NCBI GenBank assembly: GCA_003512805.1
Contig: DOOK01000217.1
Location: 1-19,847 of the forward strand
Reading direction: 5' to 3'
Source of the DNA: Erwinia sp.
Lineage (GTDB): Bacteria > Pseudomonadota > Gammaproteobacteria > Enterobacterales > Enterobacteriaceae
DNA length: 19,847 bases
The notes under the pieces were generated by a model. The model did not search any database. It was not told the DNA's origin and was given only the letters and a program-made list of their open reading frames with translations. Shown here one piece after another: positions 9,061 to 16,364 of the stretch; positions within the stretch are counted from its first letter, which is position 1, and each line of letters begins with the position of its first letter. Position numbers and translations under genes: made by a program.

Positions 9061-9165
9061 TCAACGGACATTAAGCTGACCGCCTTCAAGCTCATGCCGT
9101 CAGGATAGTTTTGCACTGCAAAGTGTTTAACGGCAAACCCTATTATCTTCTGACTTCATATCCTT
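9061..9165 (+). pseudogene. Possible N-terminal scrap of a second (P4-type) integrase
   Basis: On the plus strand TDIKLTAFK (9067 on) is joined directly to LMPSG, then a stop, and in another frame FNGKPYYLLTSYP (about 9125-9163). These resemble, in order, the start (LTD.K...AK), the glycine-rich middle, and the (F)NGK...LG.YP block of P4-type integrase N-termini, with an internal deletion and a frameshift. The match is short and degenerate and could be chance. The rest of 8917-9060 shows nothing recognisable. Confidence 0.3.
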
Positions 9166-9181
9166 GCTTTTGAGGCTATCA

Positions 9182-9484
9182 ATGAACAAGAGTTATAAAA
9201 ATATTGGAACGCTTATTCGGGTGTTTTTTGGCCAGGACTACGATTTGTTTGGCGAAACGTTAGAAGAAGTGCTGGACAGTTACTTAGAGACTGAGAACCC
9301 AAAAATAGTAATGAAAGCCTGTCAGGAGGCGGAAAATTTACTGTCGTTAAATGATGAATCACTTACAGAGGCGTTTAAAACCATCAGTCAGGGTGAGTTC
9401 TATCCTGAACCCTGGGGAGAAACCGTACGCTCTTTTCTGGAAAAGTTAAAAAGCCATTTACGCACCAGACTTTACCTTCCTTGA
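9182..9484 (+). CDS. CdiI-like contact-dependent growth inhibition immunity protein (orphan)
   Basis: Small acidic cytosolic protein of 100 aa resembling the CdiI family that neutralises the C-terminal toxin of a CdiA protein. The family pattern is visible: FFGQDYDLFGETLEEVLDSY near the start, a mid helix ending LLSLNDESL, and EFYPEPWGETVRSFLEKL near the end. ATG at 9182 has GAGG six bases upstream; the in-frame codon at 9164 lacks a ribosome site. No cdiA, cdiB or toxin fragment lies within the window, so this looks like an orphan immunity gene. Family membership is by pattern recognition; the cognate toxin cannot be inferred. Confidence 0.7.
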   Translation: MNKSYKNIGTLIRVFFGQDYDLFGETLEEVLDSYLETENPKIVMKACQEAENLLSLNDESLTEAFKTISQGEFYPEPWGETVRSFLEKLKSHLRTRLYLP

Positions 9485-9802
9485 TTAACGGGCCATGTGG
9501 ACCGTGAGTAGAGTTTTTGGCTCGTGAATGGCAGATAATAAGAGGGGGCGTAAGAAGTGTTCAGGCGATGTACGCTCCCATCAATGTGTATAGCTTTGTG
9601 TATAAATAGCCTTTATTTTTTTGAGTTTATTTATCATCTACTTATGTTATGGTGTTTGTTCCTCTTATCACCATTCATTCTTCACCTCAGTTTTACTGAA
9701 GTCCACCAAAACCCCGTATAATAACTATGCGATAGCCCGAGGAAATCACCTTCGGATGGCTAAACAGCATGCTCCCCCAGCCTGAAAGGGAGAACGTAAA
9801 GC
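9485..9802 (+). promoter_or_regulatory. Intergenic stretch with -10 element and structured leader
   Basis: No gene is visible in this 318-bp AT-rich stretch. A perfect TATAAT lies at 9717-9722 with a weak -35. The following 80 bp can form two hairpins: AGCC..GGCT closing an imperfect CGAGG / CCTTCG stem (9734-9761), and CTCCC / GGGAG (9772-9776 with 9788-9792). Together they resemble an RNA leader for the two unknown genes downstream. Confidence 0.4.
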
Positions 9803-9924
9803 ATGGTTCATTTGATGCCACCTGGAAGCGAATATCGTTACAATAGCGTATCTACGGGCGCACGTAATAAGTGGCTTCGCTGTTCAACCATTATTGATGG
9901 CTTTAGCATCATAAGGGATACCAC

Positions 9925-10377
9925 ATGGCTTTATCTGGGTTCAATCCTGAAAAAAAGTTGCCAGGCTATGCCGTTGCAAGGATGGCAGGGCATGGCGCAG
10001 CAGACTTTGCTGTCAACGCGCTCAGCACTGACATGGACTGCAACCGCAACTTTTATCAAGCAGGTATTATCTGTTCTGAAGGCTCCCAGCGTTATCTGGT
10101 AAGACCCGGCCAACGACATCCAAACAGACAAAGCGGTATCGTAAAGCATATAATAAACCCGGGTATGAGTAATAAAGACATTAAGGGCGTAATTTGCGCC
10201 GGACTTTACCCTAAATGCTCCCCTGGCGCGCCGAGACAAGTAGAGATAACCCGGCAAAGGGGGCAAGTCGTCACCAGCGCCGCGACACTGACTGGAAGCG
10301 CGGGTAGTGATATGATTGCTGCGCCAGGAAATGGTCAATACGTCGTCGGCACCATACAGTTATTGGCGGTGTTCTGA
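9925..10377 (+). CDS. Unknown 150-aa protein, first of a coupled pair
   Basis: I do not recognise this product. It is 150 aa, basic and soluble-looking, begins MALSGFNPEKKLPGYAVARM, has cysteines near residues 33, 44, 85 and 92, no signal peptide and no clear membrane segment, and its C-terminus is rich in G, A, V and T. A good ribosome site (AAGGGA, six bases before ATG) supports the start. Its TGA overlaps the ATG of the next gene, so the two are probably translationally coupled. Phage structural (cement-like) or toxin roles were considered but cannot be supported. It may also be the degraded remnant of a longer gene. Confidence 0.5.
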   Translation: MALSGFNPEKKLPGYAVARMAGHGAADFAVNALSTDMDCNRNFYQAGIICSEGSQRYLVRPGQRHPNRQSGIVKHIINPGMSNKDIKGVICAGLYPKCSPGAPRQVEITRQRGQVVTSAATLTGSAGSDMIAAPGNGQYVVGTIQLLAVF

Positions 10378-10964
10378 TGCGATTTCTGCCTCTGTTAACC
10401 GGTAGCATTTTTTGTGAACTCTTACAGCATGGTCGGAAAACCGAAAGCGCTATTAAAAGCCATGACACGCACCTGCTAACTCACTTTACACCCGCACTAG
10501 AGCGTTATTTTTCCCAGCAGCCCGGTAAGTTTCCCCAGCTGAATGCGCTGTCGGTAGCGACATTGCTCCCGCTATTTCTGATAGCTTTTGCTTTTAACCT
10601 GCTTCACTTCCTTCACGCTTTACCCGGTTTATCACCGCCGCTACATGCATTGAGCTTTTTTGTACCGTCACTGATAATGATCGCCGCGCTATTAACCACA
10701 AGCGCGCTTCTGGCTCGCGGTTTTACGATGGGACTGACTGGATTCTTATCTCTGTTTCTGCTGCTGTTAGCGCTGACGGTATTGCAGGGGCTCCATCAGT
10801 TGCTGGCCGGAACCGGGAGAGGATGGCCGCTGGCGATTGCCGCCTTTGCACTACTCGGTTGCCGAATACTGTTTAATAGCCGGGGATTTGTGCTGTTTAC
10901 GATTTATTGCCGCACCCAACGTCTGTCCGCCGTAATGAGAAAAATGCGCCTGAAAAGCCATTAA
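10377..10964 (+). CDS. Unknown four-segment inner-membrane protein
   Basis: The 195-aa product has a 55-residue soluble N-terminus, then four hydrophobic segments at about residues 58-80, 90-113, 118-140 and 148-175, and a short basic tail (RTQRLSAVMRKMRLKSH) predicted to be cytoplasmic. The ATG overlaps the stop of the upstream gene (TGATG), so expression depends on it. No family is recognised. A soluble protein coupled to a small polytopic protein is a layout seen in toxin-immunity pairs, but also in many ordinary operons; no function is assigned. Confidence 0.6.
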   Translation: MRFLPLLTGSIFCELLQHGRKTESAIKSHDTHLLTHFTPALERYFSQQPGKFPQLNALSVATLLPLFLIAFAFNLLHFLHALPGLSPPLHALSFFVPSLIMIAALLTTSALLARGFTMGLTGFLSLFLLLLALTVLQGLHQLLAGTGRGWPLAIAAFALLGCRILFNSRGFVLFTIYCRTQRLSAVMRKMRLKSH

Positions 10965-11329
10965 CCTCTTTTATTAATGTATGAAGTTCTGGTCCCCTGG
11001 AATAAGATGAGGTATTTACCCCAATAGCGGCAAGCTGGCTGATAAGCACAGGATACGTGGTAAAAAGGGTATCTGAAGTGGGTAATGAAGGCTCTTATAA
11101 AAAGTTAGCGATAATTCCCATTTTATTCTAAATTTACAGAGTGAACAGGCTGACTCGATAGTTTTCTACCGTTTCCGATAAGTTTTAACGCTTACAGTTT
11201 TTATTATGAAAAGTATAACTCAATTAAAATTATCGAAAATTAAATATAAATGCGGATCTGCACTCATAGCAGACCGGGTTAGCCTTTGGTCTGCCGAAAG
11301 TGTACATTTTAAACCTTATTTTCCAAAAA
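10965..11329. other. Non-coding AT-rich stretch
   Basis: The 365 bp between the unknown membrane protein and the ATP-grasp gene contain no convincing gene. The one structure seen is an inverted repeat GCAGACC / GGTCTGC (11269-11275 with 11288-11294), about 40 bp after the ATP-grasp stop on the minus strand. It might terminate that transcript but lacks a T run. Confidence 0.4.
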
Positions 11330-12232
11330 TTAATTATTGCTGGGAGAAGGCATTTTCCATAACCGGCCAAGACGTAAATCCCATTCCGCAGGCGAGAATT
11401 TCAGCTGGCCGCTTTCAGGCGTGAGGGTGATTTCACTAAAGTAAACTTCCTCTTTTTCAACCATCAAATCGATCCTACAATAATCAAAGTCAGTCGCCAG
11501 TCTCGCTGCGATGTCAAGAATATCGTCCAGGGCGTGGGGTTTCTCAATGGCAAAGGGCGTGTTGCCATAGCCGAGTGTAAAAGGTTGCAGCATCCAGCCA
11601 GGGTTATAAACATTAACAAACTGTTCACCGCTTACCCAGGTAAAATCGGCCTCAATAAACATAGGCTTACTGTGAAAACAATGTACTCTGAACATCTCAG
11701 GAGTAATATCCTGTTTTTTTCCTTCGAAAACATTGAGCATTCGTTCAACCATGATTTTTGGTTGGATGTTTTTATACTGCCATTCGCGGTTTGTATAATA
11801 AGGATTCATACGCAACCGTCGATTGAAATGACGGATAAGGTCACTTTTATTGAGCTCACGCTTATTTTTGCAAATGATGGCGCTGCCGCTATCATGGTTG
11901 CACTTGATGACAAACGAATCTGGAAGATTGTCCAGATCGCTGAGATTCAACTTATCCAGGACAGCAATCAGTGGAACCAGGTGTTTGTCACCTACTCGCA
12001 TTTCCACATAAGTCCTTACGGCAATTTTATCCGCAATAACTGTTAAAAAGTCATCACGATTAAAAACCATCCGGTAGTTTATTTTTTCATTGAGTGTTAA
12101 AGGTAGCGATAAATCTAACTCCTTCTTAAGTATTTTTCGGAATTTCTTAAGGCGATATTGTTCGTCGGAAATAAATAAAGTCCTTAATGCCCGTAGTTTG
12201 TATTCGAATATTTTATATTGTTGCTTTAACAT
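11330..12232 (-). CDS. TupA-like ATP-grasp protein
   Basis: Predicted cytosolic ATP-grasp ligase of the TupA-like family, usually found in capsule, teichuronopeptide or other surface-glycan clusters, where it is thought to attach an amino acid or similar group to a polysaccharide. The product is 300 aa. Family blocks are visible in order: DSFVIKCNHDSGSAIICK, REWQYKNIQPKIMVERML, EMFRVHCFHSKPMFIEADF, and RIDLMVEKEEVYFSEITLTP followed by the C-terminal FSPAEWDLRLGR. ATG at 12232 has AGGTGA five bases upstream; the GTG at 12241 lies inside that ribosome site. No other glycan gene is nearby. The promoter shares the element of the mipA and efflux promoters. Low GC suggests transfer. Confidence 0.8.
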   Translation of the reverse strand: MLKQQYKIFEYKLRALRTLFISDEQYRLKKFRKILKKELDLSLPLTLNEKINYRMVFNRDDFLTVIADKIAVRTYVEMRVGDKHLVPLIAVLDKLNLSDLDNLPDSFVIKCNHDSGSAIICKNKRELNKSDLIRHFNRRLRMNPYYTNREWQYKNIQPKIMVERMLNVFEGKKQDITPEMFRVHCFHSKPMFIEADFTWVSGEQFVNVYNPGWMLQPFTLGYGNTPFAIEKPHALDDILDIAARLATDFDYCRIDLMVEKEEVYFSEITLTPESGQLKFSPAEWDLRLGRLWKMPSPSNN

Positions 12233-12292
12233 TATCTTCACCTGTTAGCATAAAAAATGACAATACAGAAGAAGTGTCAAAGAACGGTCAAA

Positions 12293-12316
12293 ATTATATA
12301 GAGGTTTTGTCAATGC
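12293..12316 (-). promoter_or_regulatory. ATP-grasp promoter with the shared TTGA element
   Basis: On the minus strand GCATTGACAAA (12316-12306), then 7 bp, then a perfect TATAAT (12298-12293), about 55 nt upstream of the ATG. The first element differs by one base from the one at 17863-17853 before the outer-membrane-factor gene. The 8-9-bp distance between TTGACA and the -10 is too short for a normal -35, so it fits an activator site better. Other GTCAA cores occur in 11-bp phase at 12276 and 12287, downstream of the -10. Confidence 0.5.
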
Positions 12317-12432
12317 CAGAAAATTAATGTCCAGGTGTGCTCAATTTTTGCATGTGAGAACTTATTAAGTGAGACAGTAAAGTCCTGCCCTTTACAAACA
12401 ATATTTTTAATATGTTATTATAACTATGCATG

Positions 12433-13209
12433 TCAAAAGGTATAAAATGCACCAACGTCAAAGGTCAGGTAATCATCTTTTTCAACAACAGGACTATATC
12501 TTACGTGGTTTGCCAGGGTGGTATAGTGCAGGTCCGCATAGGCAGACCAGTTTTGATCGAATGTGTGTTGCCAGTTTATAGCGTAATCAACACTGCTTGA
12601 TCCTCCGTCCGGCGTAAACTGTTTAAATCCTGTATCTGCACTTTGCTTATCGGTCACACCGAACCAGGTATTGTTATAGCGTGCATCTCCATAGTTGCGA
12701 ATATTACTGACCAGGAGCGTATCGCTGTCACTATGAAACAGAATAACATTGAGTCCGATGTTGTACAAAACCCCCTGAGAATCCGTCAGCGGGGCGATAA
12801 CATTTCCTTCAAATCCAATCCAGGGGGTCATCCACCACCCCAAAGTTGTTGTTGAGCTGGCTGTCGTTTTTATTTTACCCATGCCTTTGAGATGGCTGGA
12901 ACCCGACTCAAACCATGCACTATCATCATCCTTTCGTCCCCACGCATACCCCAGAGCCTGCCCAAGATATAAGCCATTATTAAAGGAATACGTTAGCCCA
13001 ACACCTTTAGCGGAATTCGCGAACCAGATACCTTTTGTCCAGTCAAAATAGGGTGCAATCGTAGAATTGTACTTATCCGATCCCATGTATTTCGGAGCAT
13101 ACTTAGTTCCAACACCCACGGTAATATCAGATTTCTTTATGTCAGGTTCGGCGTGAGTTGCAAACGAAAGTAACAATATTGTCGGTAGGGTGGTATTTAA
13201 TTTCTTCAT
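12433..13209 (-). CDS. MipA/OmpV-family outer-membrane protein
   Basis: Beta-barrel outer-membrane protein of the MipA/OmpV family; E. coli MipA is a scaffold between a lytic transglycosylase and a peptidoglycan synthase, while other members are stress- or drug-regulated porin-like proteins. The product is 258 aa with a signal peptide (residues 1-20, LLLSFATHA before EPDIKK), alternating beta-barrel strands and a terminal Phe (FDVGAFYTF). ATG at 13209 is fixed by the signal peptide and a GGGAT site upstream. The gene is divergent from the response regulator across 103 bp that contain four phased 11-bp repeats. This pairing suggests direct control by that regulator. Confidence 0.87.
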   Translation of the reverse strand: MKKLNTTLPTILLLSFATHAEPDIKKSDITVGVGTKYAPKYMGSDKYNSTIAPYFDWTKGIWFANSAKGVGLTYSFNNGLYLGQALGYAWGRKDDDSAWFESGSSHLKGMGKIKTTASSTTTLGWWMTPWIGFEGNVIAPLTDSQGVLYNIGLNVILFHSDSDTLLVSNIRNYGDARYNNTWFGVTDKQSADTGFKQFTPDGGSSSVDYAINWQHTFDQNWSAYADLHYTTLANHVRYSPVVEKDDYLTFDVGAFYTF

Positions 13210-13249
13210 AAAGATCCCGGAATGAATTATGCTTCTTAACAGGTTCGGA

Positions 13250-13306
13250 AGTATGCGCAAAAATAATCAAGAACTCTGCAAGAGTTAATCAAGGTTTAAT
13301 CAAGGT
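13250..13306 (-). promoter_or_regulatory. Four phased 11-bp repeats and -10 between mipA and the response regulator
   Basis: Consecutive 11-bp units start at 13263 (ATAATCAAGAA), 13274 (CTCTGCAAGAG), 13285 and 13296 (both TTAATCAAGGT); each has CAAG at the same offset. On the minus strand, 7 bp beyond the last unit, lies CATACT (13255-13250), a possible mipA -10. Exact 11-bp direct repeats are the usual binding mode of OmpR/PhoB-type regulators. The last unit overlaps the regulator's own ribosome site (AAGG), so it may also repress its own gene. Confidence 0.65.
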
Positions 13307-13312
13307 GGCTAT

Positions 13313-13999
13313 GTGAAACGTGTCTTAATTATTGAAGACGATCTGGATGCCGCGAATGTACTTGAGGCTTATCTTAAACGAGAACAATTCCAAACCTCGA
13401 TTGCCAGTGACGGGAAGCGTGGGCTGGACCTGGTCTTCAGCTGGAAGCCCGATATCATTCTTCTCGATGTGATGTTGCCGTCCATGAGTGGGACCGACGT
13501 GCTGATGGCGGTGAGAAGGCGCAGCGACATTCCGGTGGTCATGATTACGGCGATCGGTGAGGGAGCAGACAAAATTAGTGCGCTTCGTTATGGTGCCGAT
13601 GACTATGTCGTTAAACCCTACAATCCGGGAGAAGTTATTGCTCGCGTTCATGCCGTTCTGCGGCGTTACTCGGGACAGCATAGCGGGAATATTCTTCAGT
13701 TCAGAAATATAAAAGCCGATATAGATTCCATGATAGTGACCGTGCAAAACGAGGGCGAATCTCCTTTGCCGTTGGATCTGACGCCGACAGAACTCTCACT
13801 GTTGATGACATTCCTGAAATCGCCCTCTAAAGCCTTTACGCGTCAGGCATTACTGGAGGCCTGCCTTCCGGACAGTGATGCTCTTGAACGGGTAGTTGAT
13901 ACCCATATTTATAATTTACGTAAAAAACTTGAAGCCGTCGGCCTGACTACTTTGCTGATTAATGTCAGGGGAATTGGTTACAGGTTTGCTAACTCATGA
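13313..13999 (+). CDS. AdeR-like OmpR-family response regulator
   Basis: Two-component response regulator, 228 aa, with an N-terminal receiver domain (acidic pocket E8/D9, phospho-acceptor D52 in ILLDVMLP, T79, K101) and a C-terminal winged-helix DNA-binding domain. The end (DSDALERVVDTHIYNLRKKL and LINVRGIGYRF) closely resembles Acinetobacter AdeR, regulator of the AdeABC efflux pump; the BaeR group is next closest. The start is GTG at 13313, preceded by AAGG in the second of two perfect 11-bp repeats. It overlaps the sensor gene by ATGA. The nearby RND efflux genes fit an AdeRS-type role; orthology is not proven. Confidence 0.9.
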   Translation: MKRVLIIEDDLDAANVLEAYLKREQFQTSIASDGKRGLDLVFSWKPDIILLDVMLPSMSGTDVLMAVRRRSDIPVVMITAIGEGADKISALRYGADDYVVKPYNPGEVIARVHAVLRRYSGQHSGNILQFRNIKADIDSMIVTVQNEGESPLPLDLTPTELSLLMTFLKSPSKAFTRQALLEACLPDSDALERVVDTHIYNLRKKLEAVGLTTLLINVRGIGYRFANS

Positions 14000-15183
14000 A
14001 TAAAAAAGGGTTTACGCTAAAAAATGAAAACGGTTCCTTGTGGAACTGGATCTGCCGCAAGGTAATTTCGCTAGCCATCGGCAGTATCATTCTTATCGCT
14101 TTCTGTATGTGGCTGCGTTTTTATATTGATAATCTATGGCATGAGTATCTCATGCCTGATGCGGTCAGAACCGAGCTGGCAAAGTTGGTTAAAAACCCAG
14201 AGCAGAATATCAGCCTCTTTCATGCGATCATCGATCGGTGGTACGGCGTTGATTACTGGAAACCGGTAATGCGCATAACGGACTGGCTGATTCTGGCAGT
14301 GCTTGTGCTCATTGTTACACCTGCTATTTTTATGCTGACTCTGCGAACAGCGCGCCCTTTGTCAGAACAGATAAGCGCGTTGGCTAATGCCGCTAAATAT
14401 GTCTCTCAGGGGAGGTTCGGTGCGAAAGTCAGCATACCCGAGCAGCTTCCTCTGGAGCTACGCAGCCTTAGCGAAAATTTTAACGGGATGTCGATGCAGC
14501 TCGAACGTTATGATAACGAGCTCAAAAAATCACATGTCGCTATGGCTCATGAACTTCGCTCTCCCCTGACCGCCGCGATGGGAAGACTTCAGGGAATAAT
14601 AGACGGGGTGTTTGAACCTAACGAAACACAGCTGAAAATGGTCATGCAGCAACTTAATGAGTTAAACCGGCTGGTTGAAGACCTGCATTTTCTAAAACTT
14701 GCTGATGCCGGCCAGTTAAATCTGAATATTGTTCCCGTCAGTTTGAATGAAATTGTCAGGGAAAAAGTCGCCTGGGTTGCGCCTTCTGCAGATAAAGTCG
14801 GCATAACTATCACACACACCCAGAATCTGATAATTAATGGTATGGCTGACCCCTATCGTATAGGGCAAGTTTTTCTGATACTGATGGATAATGCACTCCA
14901 TTATGCCGCTGAGGGTAGGGTACTTAATATCAGTTATGAATCTTCTCACGACAGCGTTTCAGTTGTTTTCAGTGATAAGGGGCCGGCCGTGCCGGATGAG
15001 CTGCTTGAGGATATTTTCACTCCGTTTGTTCGGGAAGAGGTTTCCCGTTCCAGGCACTCAGGTGGGTCAGGTCTGGGGCTTTCTATCGCACGGGCGATAT
15101 GTAAGGCACAGGGTGGAAGTCTGACTGTTAAAAAAAATAAAAATGGTGGGCTTGCTTTCAAAGTGTCGTTGAACAAGCATTAA
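13996..15183 (+). CDS. AdeS-like sensor histidine kinase
   Basis: Inner-membrane sensor kinase, 395 aa. Membrane segments are at about 22-42 and 97-117, flanking a short periplasmic region of some 50 residues, followed by HAMP (about 118-170), HisKA with the phosphorylated His185 in MAHELRSPLTA, and HATPase with LMDNALHYAAEG (N box) and GGSGLGLSIARAI (G box). The stretch GRLQGIIDGVFEPNE strongly resembles AdeS. It is translationally coupled to the regulator gene (ATGA). The signal is unknown; the small periplasmic domain suggests sensing at or near the membrane. Confidence 0.9.
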   Translation: MNKKGFTLKNENGSLWNWICRKVISLAIGSIILIAFCMWLRFYIDNLWHEYLMPDAVRTELAKLVKNPEQNISLFHAIIDRWYGVDYWKPVMRITDWLILAVLVLIVTPAIFMLTLRTARPLSEQISALANAAKYVSQGRFGAKVSIPEQLPLELRSLSENFNGMSMQLERYDNELKKSHVAMAHELRSPLTAAMGRLQGIIDGVFEPNETQLKMVMQQLNELNRLVEDLHFLKLADAGQLNLNIVPVSLNEIVREKVAWVAPSADKVGITITHTQNLIINGMADPYRIGQVFLILMDNALHYAAEGRVLNISYESSHDSVSVVFSDKGPAVPDELLEDIFTPFVREEVSRSRHSGGSGLGLSIARAICKAQGGSLTVKKNKNGGLAFKVSLNKH

Positions 15184-15271
15184 TATTTGGGGATGTTGAT
15201 GGTCCCTTCATAAAACACCTGCTGAATCTTGAGAATTCTCTGATTAAATACAGGGTAAACGGGAGTTTGCT

Positions 15272-15445
15272 ATGTATTTGATTTTTGAGTGTGCAAGTCT
15301 TTTTTTTAATAAAGTTATTGTTAAACACGCCTGCATTATCGCAGGCGCAGCGTTTTGCTTCATCATTCAGTTCATTGTCGTGATTTTTTATCACCCGATT
15401 TCTACCCGGCGTGACCATAGATACACTAAAAGTAAAAGGCTGTAA
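15272..15445 (+). CDS. Small single-pass membrane protein (57 aa)
   Basis: A short frame begins at ATG 15272 with GGGAG six bases upstream and encodes 57 aa: MYLIFECASLFFNKVIVKHA, a hydrophobic stretch at about residues 20-41 (rich in I, F, V), then a strongly basic tail containing TRRDHR and KSKR. It starts 88 bp after the kinase stop and ends 2 bp before the convergent mig-14 stop. No family is recognised. Its position after a sensor kinase recalls small membrane proteins that tune kinases, but that is inference. A 7-bp inverted repeat (15328-15334 with 15341-15347) lies inside the frame, so the alternative is that this is a non-coding terminator region. Confidence 0.45.
   Translation: MYLIFECASLFFNKVIVKHACIIAGAAFCFIIQFIVVIFYHPISTRRDHRYTKSKRL
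15328..15347. terminator. Possible bidirectional hairpin between kinase and mig-14
   Basis: CGCCTGC / GCAGGCG with loop ATTATC. On plus it is followed within a few bases by GTTTTGCTT, on minus by GTGTTTAAC; neither is a strong T run. It conflicts with, or lies within, the 57-aa small protein frame. Confidence 0.35.
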
Positions 15446-15446
15446 T

Positions 15447-16337
15447 TTAAAGGCTGATGACTTTCCCGGTCTTTATCGCGCTGGCCCATCTTAATTTATA
15501 TTCCCATTCCTTTTCATACAATCCGATAGAGAAGATCATTTCTTTGTTTTCATTAAAACATAATGCTCGTGCATCTGAAATATTAGTCCACATAAGCATG
15601 CTGCCAGGGCTGAAGGCGGAATATCTGGGGTCAACCCCGCCATTAGGCACGTCAAAATAGACCATGCTGTTACTGTTTGCACTGAACACCAGATCAATAG
15701 CACAAGGCGTATCAGCATAGAACAAGACGTTCCCAAAAATTAAATGAGGCACTACGGTTAAGAGTTCCGCTATCTTTGCTTCATCATAACAGCGCACAGA
15801 GTCTGCAAACCGTAATTTAAAGAGCCTGACGTACAAGCTGGCTATTTCTTTTGGCGATAAATCTGACAGGCGGTAACAGCTTCCCCCCTGGGCCATAAAC
15901 TTCCTTAATTCTCCATTGCGCTTCTTTATCGTTTTATCTGAGAACGAGTCTTTAATGCGGCATATTTTCCCCTTCGTTCGGTGGAAGTAGGTTGCATTAT
16001 GAATGCCTTCGCGATGACGTGATGATAAACGGTTTGTCCTGTCCGGAAGCCAGAGTTTATTTTCTGACGATGCAGGGAATAATACTTCATCAAATGATAC
16101 AGGGTATTCCCGCCATACATTCAACCCTATCTGATTGTTATCGATAACAAAATAAGCTGCGCTTGTCTCACCGTGATGAGGGTAATGCCAGAAAGAAATG
16201 TTTCTCAGGCCTTTTTTCATAAAAAAAGCGATGATATCAGGGTGCATGTTTATACTGCCTCCGAATTTCTGGTAGGTTTCAGCATAAATATCGTAGCTAC
16301 AGGGTTCCCACCCTAACAGTGAATGCTTCAAACTCAT
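15447..16337 (-). CDS. mig-14: Mig-14 family antimicrobial-peptide resistance protein
   Basis: Member of the Mig-14 family, an inner-membrane-associated protein with an acyltransferase-like fold; in Salmonella it is PhoP-induced in macrophages and needed for resistance to cathelicidin and polymyxin. The product is 296 aa, the family length. Shared blocks include SFWHYPHHGET near residue 48, WLPDRTNRLSSRHR, the diagnostic RNGELRKFMAQGG in the middle, NGGVDPRYSAFSPGSML and SIGLYEKEWEYKLRWA near the end. The ATG at 16337 has AGGTAA upstream. It begins only 27 bp after the stop of the outer-membrane-factor gene on the same strand, so it is probably the second gene of that operon and under its promoter rather than its own PhoP-type promoter. 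Confidence 0.88.
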   Translation of the reverse strand: MSLKHSLLGWEPCSYDIYAETYQKFGGSINMHPDIIAFFMKKGLRNISFWHYPHHGETSAAYFVIDNNQIGLNVWREYPVSFDEVLFPASSENKLWLPDRTNRLSSRHREGIHNATYFHRTKGKICRIKDSFSDKTIKKRNGELRKFMAQGGSCYRLSDLSPKEIASLYVRLFKLRFADSVRCYDEAKIAELLTVVPHLIFGNVLFYADTPCAIDLVFSANSNSMVYFDVPNGGVDPRYSAFSPGSMLMWTNISDARALCFNENKEMIFSIGLYEKEWEYKLRWASAIKTGKVISL

Positions 16338-16364
16338 CTTAATTACCTGGGTTATAAATAGTGT

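Noticed and set aside
9803..10102. Open frame of 99 aa starting after a GGGAG site, overlapping the 150-aa gene in another frame
   Set aside because: It overlaps most of the following gene, its second half is the out-of-frame reading of it, and the following gene has the better-placed ribosome site and a coupled partner. A short leader peptide is not excluded.
11206..11424. 72-aa open frame on plus reaching into the 3' end of the ATP-grasp gene
   Set aside because: No ribosome site, overlaps a real gene on the other strand, and has no recognisable domain.
11534..12046. 170-aa open frame on plus inside the ATP-grasp gene
   Set aside because: It is antisense to a gene with clear family motifs and has no ribosome site.
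12276..12315. Pho-box-like GTCAA cores at 11-bp spacing (12276, 12287, 12309) before the ATP-grasp gene
   Set aside because: The orientation is opposite to the gene and the match to the Pho box consensus is only partial; the similarity to the local regulator's repeats explains them better.
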